A stretch of 64,000 bases of DNA from Deroplatys truncata. Lineage: Eukaryota > Arthropoda > Insecta > Mantodea > Mantidae. Positions 34,603 to 45,739 of the stretch are shown here, in pieces; position 1 is the first letter of the stretch, and each line of letters opens with the position of its first letter. Below the pieces are notes generated by a model, which saw only the letters and a program-made list of their open reading frames with translations, had not been told where the DNA came from and did no database searches. The DNA lies in the NCBI GenBank assembly GCA_030765065.1, contig CM060990.1, forward strand, positions 665,086,618-665,150,617. The letters are read 5' to 3'. The position numbers and the translations under genes were made by a program.

Positions 34603-35820
34603 GTCGGGATTGATAAGTCAGTGACTTTTTAAAGAAAATAACATTTTTTTCCAAACAATCAATCTTATTTCTCAACATAATCTCCTTTCAATTCAAAATA
34701 TGAACTGCAACTGCAAAATATGAGGTTGTTTCTGCCATGATGTTTTCATTGGACGTGAATTTCTTCCCAGTGAGCCAATGTTTCAGGTTTGCGAAGAGGA
34801 AGAAGTCGCTTGGATCCAAATCTGGAGAATATGGTGGGTGAGGTAGCAGTTCGTAGCCCAATTCCAGAAATTTTGCGATGGCAATGGCTGACTTGTGTGC
34901 GGGTGCATTATTCTGGTGAAAGAGAACCTTTTTCTTCACCAAATGGGGTCGTTTCTTTAACAATTCCTTGTGAAGCTGATGCAGCATTGCGGCATAATAT
35001 GAACCTGTTATCGTTTACCACTTTTCCAGGTAGTGGATGTCTATCACACCTTGTGAACACCAAAAGACAGCTGCCATGATTTTTCCTGCCGACAGAATGG
35101 TTTTCGCTTTCTTTGGAGCATGTTCTCAGAAGGAAATCCACTGCTTTGATTGTTTTTTGGTTTCAGGTTGATAGCAATGGATCAAAGTTTCATCAACCGT
35201 GATATAACGCCGCAAAAACTCATTTGGGTTGCGCTGGAACATTTCAAACATCCCTGTGAAATGGTCACACGATTTCGCTTGTTCTCAACTGTGAGCAGTA
35301 GCGGCAACCATCTTGCTGACAACTTTTTCATACCCAAAAATTCGTGCAGAATGTTACACACCCATTCAGTCGAGATGTTTACGGTCTTGGCTATCTCGCG
35401 GATTTTCACTCGGCGGTCTTCCAACAAAATATCATGAATTTTGTTCACCATTTCTTCTGTTCTGACCTCAACCGGCCGTCCTGTGCGCACGGCATCTCTT
35501 GTGCTCGAACGGCCACATCGAAATTCTGTGAACCACGTCATATGATGGAACAGAGTCCCCATAATACTTGTTCAGCTTTTCTTTCGTTTCCTTCACAGTC
35601 TTAAGTAGTGCTTTATCAGAACACGAAATTCACTTTTCTGCATTTTCTACGAAGCAACACACGTCTGCTTACTTTAGACGCTCTCAATAATGTTCTGAGA
35701 AAGAAATGACAACAAATTTCTGCGATTATACCCAGAATATATGTAAAACTTGGGTGCAAACAAGAAACCTGTGATTAGAACGCTATCTCTCGTCAAAGTC
35801 ATGGACTTATCAATCCGCCC
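34603..35820 (-). mobile_element. Mariner element, near full length
   Basis: The termini share GGATTGATAAGTC and GTGACTTT/ATGACTTT in inverted orientation. A TA flanks the right end (35821-35822); the left TA has changed to AA. The 1218-bp length and the position of the transposase fit a mariner of ordinary size (about 1.3 kb). The first bases of the two termini differ, as expected for an old copy. Confidence 0.85.
34688..35645 (-). pseudogene. Mariner transposase, inactivated
   Basis: The product is the cut-and-paste transposase that binds the terminal repeats and inserts at TA. The N-terminal part (35645 to about 35180) gives GRPVEVRTEEMVNKIHDILL, then KIREIAKTVNIST and KKLSARWLPLLL, the paired HTH region and linker. 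VDETLIHCYQPETKKQSKQW follows near 35140-35205 with the first catalytic Asp. Next come FHQNNAP, where the second catalytic Asp is Asn, and YSPDLDPSDFFLF with the third Asp intact. At least two frameshifts and two stops (near 35130 and 35030) break the frame. The element is dead as an autonomous unit. Best relatives are insect mariners; the exact subfamily is uncertain. Confidence 0.85.
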
Positions 35821-35822
35821 TA

Positions 35823-36034
35823 GTAAATCACTTTACTTCTATCTATCATAGACTTGTAGAAACATACTTTGGATACGGATGTTGGCAATCGCTCTCTGTA
35901 CTTTAGAGATGGGTGAGAATGTTCCCGCTTAATGGTGATATTACGTCTGCCACACAGCAGAATGCTCTGTTTACGAATGACATTAGGGGGAGGTATTATT
36001 TTTATAATGATAATAATAATAATAAAAAAATAAT
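35823..36034. other. Short spacer with AAT-rich tract
   Basis: Contains an imperfect AAT-type tract at 36004-36037 and no gene. Confidence 0.45.
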
Positions 36035-36035
36035 A

Positions 36036-36350
36036 ATGTGTCACGGCAGCACATAAAAGCCAGTGTCTACCATCCTGATACTGCTTCACGCTCACATGCA
36101 CGCAGCACAGGAGGGCGATCATCCAACAGGTACTGCGAGGAGACGTTCACCACTACTCATCCTACAGCGATCGTGACCCACAGATCACTATCAATCGTAG
36201 CTCATGTTCCTCACGATGCTGAATTGGCACCGGTCATATACATGGATTGAAAACTAAAGAATCCGCACTCTCATGGTTGGGCTCAAACCCACGCAAATTC
36301 TGTGGCTGGGAACCGGAACGCCGCTCCTCAGCCCGCGTTGCGAAGACAGC
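36036..36350 (-). repeat. SINE B copy 3
   Basis: It shares 'aggagggcgatcatccaac', 'ctcatgttcctcacgatgct', 'ggcaccggtcatata' and 'gctcaaacccacgcaaatt' with the other two copies. It is the most diverged of the three. Confidence 0.65.
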
Positions 36351-36351
36351 T

Positions 36352-37960
36352 ATTAACTTTTGATAGCGCTGTTTAATTTCTAAAAGCAGTTCTTTCAAAC
36401 ATTGGAAGCAAAGACGAGAGCACCTTAAGTCAACAATTGCTTAAATTCGTATGAAGAACCGTAAGAAAATAAACCCCTCAGCCTAAACATTTACTCATTC
36501 GCAGTTCAAGCAGAAACAAAATATCTACAGTACTTATATAACCTCCTCCCCTCCAAAGAAATTTATGTGCTCACCTCGGTATGCTAATTAATTTAAATTT
36601 TATTTAACAGTGTATAGAATTAAAATAGAACACATCCGAAAAGGCAAATAACTAACCTGTCTTAATTTTGTTTAAACCTACACTAAGATAAAGCTACCAC
36701 CACCGCAACGACGTAACCTGTAATATCAGACGCGCCTTCGCCGTGAGTTATACCCCAAGTGTGTCGACAAGGTGCAGCACACGTGTTGCCTAGTTTCAAC
36801 CTCTTAACACTAGCGAAAATTTGGATTTATAGCGAGATAGGAAACTAGATAAAAACCTGAATGCAACAAAAGACAACTCGGCTGCTATTCTGTAATGCAT
36901 TTCAATAAGACGTGGTTTAATAGCTGCATATTTGTATAAGAAAGCTATGAAAGTGCGAAATTCTTAAATTTGTTTTGCCGAAATGAGTGTTCAAAGACTA
37001 AAGTGGTACCATATATTTTATTTATAAGAAGACGAATTCATCTCCCTTTCACTCGGTTTGTACATTCGTTTTTCATAACTCCTTTTATTAAAAAGTCTAT
37101 TGCAGATATCTGCATGAACGTGTGCCTCCCAGTGTATGTTACATAAATAAATTCTATTGGTTCTTTGTTTTGACGCAAGTAGTTACAATTTTAAGAGAAA
37201 TTATTGCTAAAAATTCAATTGATCGATATGAAAGGTAAACAAAGAAAATATTTCTTTAAGAAATACATTAGAAATACTAAGGTTTGCTTTTCATAAAGGT
37301 TTTAAAATTATTTTTAAAAGATGTGCGGAAATATTAAGAAATCTTTTAGCATTGACATATGTTCTAAGAGTTTATTATAAGAATTCTACTCCCAAATACG
37401 GAAATTAATCTGGACATTTAAAATGGTCAGTTATTAGACAGGAAGCTGACTATGCCTATTTACAGCACAAGATGCTATAGCAATATTAAGGGTCTTTATA
37501 AGCAGTTCGCAATATTTTTATGATAGACTTGTCATAAAGGATGTGTAAGGATTAAAACAAACTATGTTCTGTGTACATTGCTTTTAAACCAGGAATTATT
37601 TACTCACGCCTGCAAATAAACAGATTACAACTGAAATTACACTTCTTCTCATGGCGATAGAAGGCATGTGTAATCAGATTAGGCCAGCAATAGTTTCTCC
37701 TGCTGTCAGTTATTTGAAGAAACTTAAATAAATGCAAGAAACGGCATACAATTTTTAGAATACAAAATTGTAAGGCTCCATCGTGAGCCGCGTGACATTA
37801 TAAGCGTGTTCTCCTAGATAAGAGGACATATAAACATATCAAAGGCAGAGACACTGGTTGACTGAGGCATACAGGGCTTATCTTGAATGATGCGACCGGC
37901 GACGATGGGTCTAACTCGTAGGAGGCATCGGGCTGAATGACCACAATTTGCGATAGTAGA
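36352..37960. other. AT-rich spacer
   Basis: About 1.6 kb with no recognisable gene or repeat. Confidence 0.35.
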
Positions 37961-37968
37961 TCTACATA

Positions 37969-39049
37969 CACTACGTGATCAAAAGTATCCGGACACCTGG
38001 CTGAAAATGACGTTCAAGTTCGTGGCGACCTCCATCGGTAATGCTGGAAGTCAATATGGTGTTGGCCCACCCTTAGCCTTGATGACAGCGTTCACTCTCG
38101 TAGGATACTTTCAATCAGGTGCTGGAAGGTTTCTTGGGGAATGGCAGCCCATTCTTCACGGAGTGCGGAACTGAGGAGAGGTATCGATGTAGGTCGGTGA
38201 GGCCTGGTACGAAGTCGGCGTTCCAAAACATCCCAAAGGTGTTCTATAGTATTCAAGCCAGGACTTTGTGCAGGCCAGTCCATTACAGGGATGTTATTGT
38301 CATGTAACCACTCCGCCACGGTGCTTAAAATATCAATGTAGGTCTGCGCTGTGATCGGTCACGCAAAACAACAAGGGGTGCAAGCCCCCTCAGGAAAAAC
38401 ACGACCACACCATAACACCACCACCTCCGAATTTCACTGTTGGCACTACACACGCTGGCAGATGGCGTTCATCGGGCATTCGCCATACCCACACCCTGCC
38501 ATCGGATCGCCACATTGTGTACTGTGATGTATGTAGATCGTCACTTCACACAACGTTTTGCCACTGTTCAATTGTGTGATGTTGACCGTCCTTACACCAA
38601 GCGAGGCGTCGTTTGGCATTTTCCTGCGCGATGTGTGGCTTATGAAATTCCTGTGTGATGGTCTGGATAGATGTCTGCCTATTACTCTTTACGACCCTCT
38701 CCAAATGTCGGCGGTCTCTGTCAGTCAACAGACGAGGTGGCCTGTACACTTTTGTGCTGCACATGTCCCTTCACGTTTCCACTTCACTATCACATCAGAA
38801 ACAGTGAACCTAGGGATGTTTAGGAGTGTGGAAATCTCACGTACAGACTTCTGACACAAGTGACACCCAATCACCTGACCACGTTCCAAGTCCGTGAGCT
38901 CCACGGAGCATCACATTCTGCTGTTTCACATGTCTAATGACTACTAAGGTCGCGGATAATGAGTACCAGGCAGTAGATGGCAGCACAATGCACCTAAGAT
39001 GAAAAACGTATGTTTGTGGGAGTGTCCGGATACTTTTGATGACATAGTG
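37969..39049 (-). mobile_element. Tc1 element, near full length
   Basis: Inverted ends CACTACGTGATCAAAAGTAT and CACTATGTCATCAAAAGTAT (right end reversed) continue as CCGGACAC. TA lies on both sides (37967-37968, 39050-39051). At 1081 bp it is shorter than the usual 1.3-1.6 kb Tc1 elements, so part of the middle of the transposase may be deleted. Confidence 0.85.
38092..38940 (-). pseudogene. Tc1 transposase, broken
   Basis: On the minus strand the N-terminal part (about 38930-38770) has pieces like 'VREISTLLNIPRFTVSD', the first HTH. Then RPPRLLTDRDRRHLERVVKS and IAQENAKRRLAWCKD (38764-38546) give the second DNA-binding region up to the catalytic core, with the frame ending before the usual first-Asp motif. 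The C-terminal part (38319-38092) has DNNIPVMDWPAQSPGLNTIE, then HLWDVLERRLR, holding the conserved SP-LN-IE-LW block with its catalytic Glu. The usual Asp in 'SPDLN' is Gly. Frameshifts separate the parts, so it is not functional. Confidence 0.8.
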
Positions 39050-39054
39050 TAGTT

Positions 39055-39490
39055 TAGCGGCATTTGCAGTTCATTCTAACATTGTTTGCATAGTGCATAG
39101 CGGAAGTAACATTATGTGAACTGTCTTCTGACTGTGTTTAATGTGTGTAACTATCATTATGTATACTATAGAACAGAGTGCGTTTATGTGAAGTTTTAAT
39201 CGAGCGGAGTCAATGTGGACTGTTAATTTGAATTTATATAGATAATCCCAAGAGTCACCGTCCCTAAAATATTAAAATTATATAGGTTGTTAGAACAATT
39301 TAAACAGATTATATCCGTATTAGAAAAAAAAAAACAAAACATTTAGCCAGCAGTTCTAACGAGGATAATTTAGACGACGTGGTCATAGGGGCTGTCATGG
39401 AAGGGAGTGAAACAATATCACTGCCTCGCATTACGTGTTTTTGATTACAGAATAACTAACTAATCCATGTGTTTACTATCTATGGGAAAT
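39055..39490. other. AT-rich spacer
   Basis: No supported feature. Confidence 0.4.
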
Positions 39491-39821
39491 GCCTAATCAG
39501 GGCCGGCTCAAGGGGGTGTCGAATCGTGCCACCGCTCAAGCGGCGGTTTTAGGGACAGCAAAATCTTGAAGTATGAGCAATATATTTAAAAATAGGACAG
39601 AATTACTAATCATGCCTAAATTCGTGCAATTTTCTGGATATCTTTTGTTATGAAACTGGTGACAAAGGAAGCACCAGAGTTGGTGATTTTGGATGTGTCC
39701 TTCATTTGTGATTATCTTCAAAAGGTCCCTGCACGGCAAGTGTTCAACAATAAGCATCACGTTTATAAACAGTGCAGTCGACCGTCAAGTATGTTTTCAT
39801 TCTGCGTATGTTTTTAATTTT

Positions 39822-39942
39822 AGTTTCTCTACCATACATAGTCGGTAGAGGTGTTGCATTCCACCAAAAATTCGATACCGAAATTTCGCTGAAAATACAT
39901 GTTTTGGAGACCCCTTAATCAAAAACAATTAGAAAAAGGTTC

Positions 39943-39973
<31 letters not shown>

Positions 39974-40016
39974 AACAGCAGAACTAAATTACAAAAGTCA
40001 GACTAATACCATATTA
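39822..40016 (-). repeat. Family M fragment, copy 3, with GT tract
   Basis: It runs from 'tttctctaccatacatagtc' through 'ccaccaaaaattcgataccg' to 'gaacagcagaactaaa', with a pure GT tract between. It then meets the zeta half copy. Confidence 0.65.
39943..39970 (+). repeat. (GT)n microsatellite inside M copy 3
   Basis: About 14 GT units at the place where other M copies have a short CA/GT-rich stretch beside 'gaacagcataactc'. Confidence 0.9.
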
Positions 40017-40185
40017 AATAGACCCTAAAATGACCACCATAACGACTTCCAAACAAAACAAGAATAATGGCATTTACTTTCCCCCCATAATATCAAGGAG
40101 CTTTTATTAAAGACATTTCTTTCTAAAACGCTTAGTTTTGGAGATACTGTACAGTCTCAACTTAAATGGTCCACACTGTATACGT
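40017..40185. repeat. Palindromic MITE (zeta), half copy
   Basis: Matches the right arm of 13517-13883: 'atggcatttactttc', 'ataatatcaagg', 'cttttattaa', 'gtacagtctcaacttaaatg', 'gtccacactgtata'. The left arm is absent. Confidence 0.65.
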
Positions 40186-40420
40186 TATGCGAGAATAAGT
40201 AGTTGTGGAGGCCTGACATTGCGGATAAAACTTAAGAGGTCGGAACTTGAAATTATCGCACGGGGCGGCAAAACTCCTGCAGCCGGCCTTGGGCTTAAGC
40301 ATATCTCGTAGTTTATGCAACAAGTTCCCATCAACTCGACGAATTAGAAGACAGTATTCAGCGTGGTTTTCCAACAATTCGGCTGCAGAAACTCAATAAT
40401 GCGTACAATCGTTGTGAGGC

Positions 40421-40873
40421 TTGTATAGATACAGGAGGGTATCGCATTATTTTGCATCGTTAGTATTATCTAGGGAAAAATTGGAATTGGATCAACCGCT
40501 ATTGCACGAACGGATTCGCATAGCAGCTCCGTGGGAGCGGCGGGCTGCTAGTCGCGTCACTCAAGAGAAGCCCGTTATTATACCGCCATTTATTACCGCA
40601 TCTGAACACATGTTGATTTTTATATATGATATTTTTAAGATAGATCAAACTGTTAACAACATGAGGTCATGATTCACTAGTTTAAAGGAAGAGTTTGCCT
40701 TCAAATCAGAAGGTACTAATCCCATCTCACTTTCACCTGAGGCAATTCCCAACCTGCTGCAGTTTACATTCAGGACCAAAAGCGTGGTGAAGAATAAACT
40801 AATTTGTCATTCTGCCATTATTAAGGATTATTTGCTTGTTAGGGACCTGAGAAGCATTACATTGCTGAAGTAA
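40421..40873 (+). pseudogene. Unrecognised ORF with one stop
   Basis: A single frame is open for about 150 codons except for one TGA at 40670-40672. The first part has REKLELDQPLLHERIRIAAP and the second SLSPEAIPNLLQFTFRTKSV. The composition is mixed and protein-like, with no low-complexity runs, and no repeat family in this window overlaps it. I do not recognise a family. It could be a decayed exon or a piece of an unidentified element. Confidence 0.3.
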
Positions 40874-40875
40874 TT

Positions 40876-41465
40876 TCTTTTAGTTTTTCCCGAGTTGTTG
40901 TATAATATGGTCCTGGAGAATTAATGCGCGAATTACTGGATTTCTTTTCAAGTATCCTGGTCCAGATGCGTTTCTTTGTAGTAGCATTAGTGGTTTAAGG
41001 ATGGCAGGACGTGTATAATGCGTTGCAATGGCTTATAAAGTTATTAATTTTATTTGAAACTTTTATAATGGAGGTTATACTTAAAAGTGTTTAAATCACT
41101 TATTGGGAGACGTAAGGAAAGCTCATATTAGGAAGAAGTATTAGTTTATACGACTTATAATAGGAAAACGAAACTAGTAAAGAGCTTCGTACAATACCCT
41201 TTTCTGACCATAAACTTGGGCAGGCTTGTATGCTTTGTCACATTTGAATATGGAGATACTGCTCATAAAGAAGGTTTCTTCTGTGAACCACTGACAACTA
41301 CTACAGCCATCTTCTTGATAATTGATGGTTTCATAAATACTAATGAGCTGCACTGGGGTAAATGTGTGGGAGTTAACACCAATGGAACACGTTCTATGAC
41401 AGGAAAACATACAGGCAACGCAAGAAAAATAAAGGAAGCAGATATTCAACCCGCTTCACTCATCG
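40876..41465. other. Spacer, no recognised gene
   Basis: The overlapping ORFs at 41174-41551 include the CA tract and show no motif. Confidence 0.35.

Positions 41466-41468
<3 letters not shown>

Positions 41469-41518
<50 letters not shown>
41469..41518 (+). repeat. (CA)n microsatellite
   Basis: About 25 CA units, producing a Thr-His run in one ORF and a Val-Cys run in another. Not in an M copy. Confidence 0.9.
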
Positions 41519-41521
<3 letters not shown>

Positions 41522-41658
41522 CTGGCACCAGAAAGTATATGGAAATGCTGAAGTTGCCAAACTGCTGGCGAATGAATGTAAACCCTCAACGTTTTGAAGC
41601 ATTTGAAGTAGTAGTTACTTATTGTTTTGATGTTAGCCACACGCTTGGGAAGCCAATT

Positions 41659-42373
41659 TGAAGAAGTTATTGTCTTGGAGTTTATTTATTTAGCTCCACG
41701 TATGAACGTCAATTTGAAGAAGATTGTTTAAGTTCAAATTCACCTCCTTTTATTAATCCTTGACACAAATTAAATAGCACTACACTGATATCAAGAGCTG
41801 TGAGATTCTTTAATTTAATATTTGCACTTTGTTAACGCGTATACATATTTTTTGCGATTCACACGAATATGTAATATTTCTTTAGAGAACACATCTTCCA
41901 TCCGGTTACTACCAAGGTTTGCAGGCAACTGAAAGTATTTCAACCGTCAAAACCCGTAAGCTTCTGTATCTCAAGTCTCTGATTGGCTAATCCTAGTCCA
42001 ATAGAATACCTGCATTTAATTAAATCTTTTTTTCTGGCTGTTGATAGGCTATATTTAAACTGTCACAAAATTTACATTATCGTTGCTCTAATCATGACTA
42101 GAAACAATTAAACTCTCAAACTCATTATTGCCTCAAGGTTACTTCATTGTTACCTCAGTGTTATCATTTTAAACTTATTATTCTCACAGCTCTTACATTC
42201 TTAAATTACATAATGCATTCACATAACATTATTAAACATATTTACAGTAATATGAGCATTTGCAATGACGGTTACATATATTTTTTTATAAATTATTACA
42301 TACATATTGCTTCAAGGCGCGCCCTTATTGAATTTATATATTATATAATTCAAGTGTTAAAAATACTGCCTCA
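41659..42373 (+). mobile_element. Solo LTR, family alpha (copy 7)
   Basis: Starts TGAAGAAGTTATTG with one further ACGTATG module and ends ATACTGCCTCA. The left flank AATT and right flank TATT agree at three of four bases. Part of the GCCTCGGCTGCGTC region is missing, which explains the shorter length (715 bp). Confidence 0.7.
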
Positions 42374-42387
42374 TATTATATATACTG

Positions 42388-42604
42388 GAAAATGTAACGC
42401 AGTGGTTTCGTTTCCGGCTCTCGTACTGAGGGTCCGGGGTGCGATTCCCGGCTCTGGAGTGATGATTTTAAGTCGGACCTACCACGCCTTCACTTCTGAT
42501 TTGTTATTGGGAAGTGTACCCAAAGGGCCAACGTGGTTCGGAGACCACGGTAAAGCTGTAGGTCCCCTCATTCCACCGCCATCCTCATCACATTCAGAAT
42601 ACTT
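42388..42604 (+). repeat. SINE G, tRNA-derived
   Basis: Head ACGCAGTGGTTTCGTTTCC (A-box region) and GGGGTGCGATTCCCGG (B box), then a body with 'ttaagtcggacctaccacgc' and 'cggagaccacggtaaagctg', ending 'cacattcagaatactt'. It is joined directly to SINE A copy 4. A 158-codon ORF runs through the alpha LTR and this SINE and is not a gene. Confidence 0.6.
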
Positions 42605-42812
42605 TTTTATGGACGCTCTTTAACTGTTGTGGTCCTTAGCGTCCCATTCTATATTGGCGTGAAAGACCGGAAATTTTGCTCAGAGGCCTCCTTATCTGCT
42701 TGTGGTTCTTTTACGTGCCGTATGCTAAGGGTTTTTACGCCTGAAAAAATCCATTGCTCTCTGCCGGGTTTGAACCTGCGACCTCGGGAACTAGAGGCCA
42801 GCATACCATCCT
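42605..42812 (-). repeat. SINE A copy 4
   Basis: Has 'tatggacgctctttaactg', 'gcgtcccattctatattgg', 'ggtttttacgcctgaaaaaa' and 'gccgggtttgaacctgcgac'. About 50 bp around the usual 'cttccttcggaag' block are deleted. Confidence 0.75.
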
Positions 42813-42814
42813 CA

Positions 42815-43280
42815 TCACCAGCCTGCACAAAACCAAAAACATGTAAGAGTCTTCTCTCCTAAGAATAACGGGGGGGATTATAAGCTCTATCCCGCCAATG
42901 TTAAATTTGCTAACTCCATGACCCATAATTTTAGAAACTGTGATATAAGACTGAAATTTTTATAAGAATGTAGTTTATTGAGAAAACTAGGATTTTTAAA
43001 TAAAATATCGCAATTAATATGTTAAAATATTACTAACCAACTTATTAACACCAGTGTAGAAAGTTGAGTTGAGGTATTATTTTTATCATATGAAAATTTC
43101 ATTTACCTACCTTCTATAGCTCAGCAGAAAATGTACCCATAGAAAAAACTGTTTTAAAATGGAGAAAAAGACGCATATATTTACAAAGAGAAAATCACAT
43201 TGCTCAGGCATATGGATGCTACCATATTTAGAAGTGGTAGAAATATGTAGAAAAAACCTTCCCCTAACAGAGCTAAAAAA
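42815..43280. other. AT-rich spacer
   Basis: No supported feature. Confidence 0.4.
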
Positions 43281-43282
43281 AT

Positions 43283-44127
43283 CTGACGTGTTACACTCAC
43301 ATGACTTTCTCTACTCTTGTACAAACTATTTTTACAAACGCTTAATCTCCATATGCTTCATGTTAATCGAGATATCGAGATGTCAATCTTATTGATAATT
43401 TTCTTGTAGATGCAAGGGGAATATGGTAAGTTTTAAGCGATATTCAAATATTTTAACGCTGGTTGCTATGTGGCGCATTCCATTCTCTTTGCATGTCCAG
43501 GACATAAAAAAATGAATAACGAATTTGAGAAAAAGTATAAGTATTGGAAAATTTAAGGTAATAACAAGCAATATCTCGCAAACGGTTCACTCAACAAAAG
43601 AAATGTATATGACATAAATTGTGTATTTTAACGCGATCTACATTTTTCGTGTAGTAAACTTTTGTCTATCTCTTATGGTTTACCAATTATGAAAAAGTCG
43701 TTCATAATGAACACTTTTGGAGACATTGCCAGAAAATTCGAGATATACATTTTATTTGTCATGACAATATCTTAAACATATGATAGTTTAATCAAAATCG
43801 TTAGAGCCGTTTTTGAGAAAATTAAAATTTTCGAAAAATGTTCCATGTAAAGGGTAGTCTGGGGTGGGGGGATTTTCTTGAAAACCTTCGTGTCACATCT
43901 CTGGAAGATACTGAACCTAAATACCAAGTTTGGTGTTTATCCCACTGTTCGTTTCTGAGTTATACTGTTCACAGACACACAGACAGACACACACACGGAC
44001 ATGTTTCCAAAAATGCTCTTTTTGGATTCAGGGGGTCTCAAAACATATATTTCCGGTGAAATCTCGGTATCGAATTTTTGGGTGGAATACAATACTTCCC
44101 CTACTTACTATACGTAGTAGAGAAAGT
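43283..44127 (+). repeat. Family M, copy 4, full length
   Basis: About 845 bp and the best reference copy. It aligns with 5303-6143 from 'gttacactcacatgacttt' to 'tacgtagtagagaaag'. The core has a short CA-rich run near 43972-43998 beside 'ctgagttatactgttcacag'. The ORF at 43930-44166 is shared with copy 1 only because the DNA is similar. Confidence 0.75.
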
Positions 44128-44129
44128 GA

Positions 44130-44537
44130 AAAAGCGACCCACTACTCCAAGGAGAATAGGAGTTAAGATTGTTTTTCTGTGAAGTAGTGCAGAATTCTGA
44201 GTACATAATGGCATATATGGTGTGGCTTGCTTACTTTTCAGTAGCACAATAAATATAAAATATCCTATTGAGTTTTCTTTTCCATTACAGCTATTTCTCC
44301 ATTACTTGCAAGAAATAAATGTTGAAGAAGAAATCCATGTTGAATGTTACTGCCCTAACATTGCAAATGTGTCAGGATTATTTTCAAGGTGTTCAGTAAA
44401 ACGTTAATTTGTTTTAGTAATGTCACATTTTAAAAAACATACTTTAACTTATAGTAGAACACATTCATTATTCATTAAAAGAATATTCATTAAAAACAGT
44501 TGAACCACGACACCAACTAAACCGTTTTATGGTTTTC
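44130..44537. other. Spacer, no recognised gene
   Basis: A 61-codon ORF at 44222-44407 is unrecognised. Nothing else is visible. Confidence 0.35.
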
Positions 44538-44541
44538 TTAA

Positions 44542-45734
44542 CCCTTTCATCACCCAATTATCTCACCTTGGTTGTTTTTAAAATCTGTTCAGCTTTTTGC
44601 TGAGGGAGTAGCTTCTAATTCAGGATATGATTTTACTTTTTATGTTTCTTGTTTTGGTTTTTGAAAAATATTAAGTGGGAAATATGTGTCCCACTGGACT
44701 TCTAAGGGGAATTTTTGGACCTAGGATGAGGATGTTTAAGAAAATATTACGCTGCTTTTTGTGAAAAATATTGCTTTACTCTAAGCTTTTAATACAGAAT
44801 GCAATGTTGGTGGTGGTGGCGGTATACTGGCGATAAAATGTTTAAAAAAATTCCGAAAACATTACAAAATTCTAAAATAGCATGTACCTTGCGAAAAAGT
44901 CGTCAACCAGACTATTACACGCTGATACGCTTCTAAAGCGGAGTAAAATCACAGTCTAAAACAATGAAAATAAAAATATAGCACTACTCTTAAAGCAGCA
45001 TTATAAAAATGAGAGAAATAAATCTGATACAGCGACAATATTCGATCCTAGGACCTTGAATTTTACTCTCAGCCACTTTACCCATTACGTTATGCGAACA
45101 CGTTTAAGTAAGCAGCCACAAAATGTTGTACTCAAAACTTGCATACAGGAAGCCAAATATTCATAATAGTAAGAAAGATAATGTAGGTGATTTATGTTAC
45201 ACAGTTAATAAACTTAGATACTTTATTATCTTTGACTTATTGTGTTAGCAAATTGAGTTTTTAAACTAAATTTGAGGATATGCAGTTCATTTTACACAGT
45301 AATCAGATAATATAAATTTAAGTGGGACAAATATGTCCCATTGGCCATCACATGGTTCATAATGCAACTCTTAGGGTTAAAAACTAATTATTTATTGTAG
45401 AAAGACATTTTACACAATAAGGTTGCAGAAACATATAAGATATATGTGAAAATCTACCATTTATGCAATTAATACACTTACATTGCTTATCTATTAGAAA
45501 CATTTGGAAAAATGTCGAAAAAACTGCTAAAAACCAATGACTCACACGACACAAAATGCTTAACATCAAACAATCAACATATGTTCGGCGGGAAAAAGCG
45601 TGAACAGAGCTACAACTATTTCAAGCAGTTAAATAGACTTCCAGGAGATTGCAGCACATGGCAAAGGTGGGATATATGAATCCCACTGGCCATGAGATGC
45701 AAAAACCCTGAGTGTTCCGCTGGTCATGAAAGGG
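44542..45734. mobile_element. piggyBac-like nonautonomous element
   Basis: The 1193-bp element lies between TTAA duplications (44538-44541, 45735-45738), the piggyBac-specific target. The ends are inverted: CCCTTTCATCAC at the left, CCCTTTCATGAC reversed from the right. Three subterminal or internal short palindromes of the form GTGGGA...TCCCACTGG lie near 44673, 45323 and 45667. Most of it is non-coding. Confidence 0.75.
45384..45569 (-). pseudogene. Possible piggyBac transposase tail remnant
   Basis: The 61-codon minus ORF ends with CKCINCINGRF and QPYCVKCLST, a spacing of Cys that recalls the Cys-rich C-terminal domain of piggyBac transposases. It sits inside an element with piggyBac ends, which supports the reading. 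The match is short and the upstream DDD core is not visible, so this stays tentative. Confidence 0.3.
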
Positions 45735-45739
45735 TTAAA

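Larger units (their letters stand above)
39498..40291. mobile_element. hAT-like nonautonomous element, candidate
   Basis: The left end CAGGGCCGGCTCAAGGGG and the right end reversed, CAAGGCCGGCTGCAGGAG, are inverted copies. CAGGG-type ends with CCGGC are common in hAT elements. The 8-bp flanks TGCCTAAT and GGCTTAAG match at five of eight positions, as for an old 8-bp duplication. Inside lie an M fragment and half of the zeta MITE. The 74-codon minus ORF at 39536-39760 has no recognisable hAT motif. Confidence 0.45.

Noticed and set aside
34789-35604. Plus-strand ORFs opposite the mariner transposase
   Set aside because: They are antisense shadows of the minus-strand transposase.
38119-38854. 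Plus ORFs opposite the Tc1 transposase
   Set aside because: Antisense shadows of the minus-strand Tc1 coding remnant.
41216-41640. ORFs with Thr-His and Val-Cys runs
   Set aside because: The runs are translations of the (CA)n tract; the flanks show no motif.
42147-42623. Longest ORF in the window, 158 codons
   Set aside because: It runs through the end of an alpha LTR and a SINE. The translation follows the repeats and has no protein motif.
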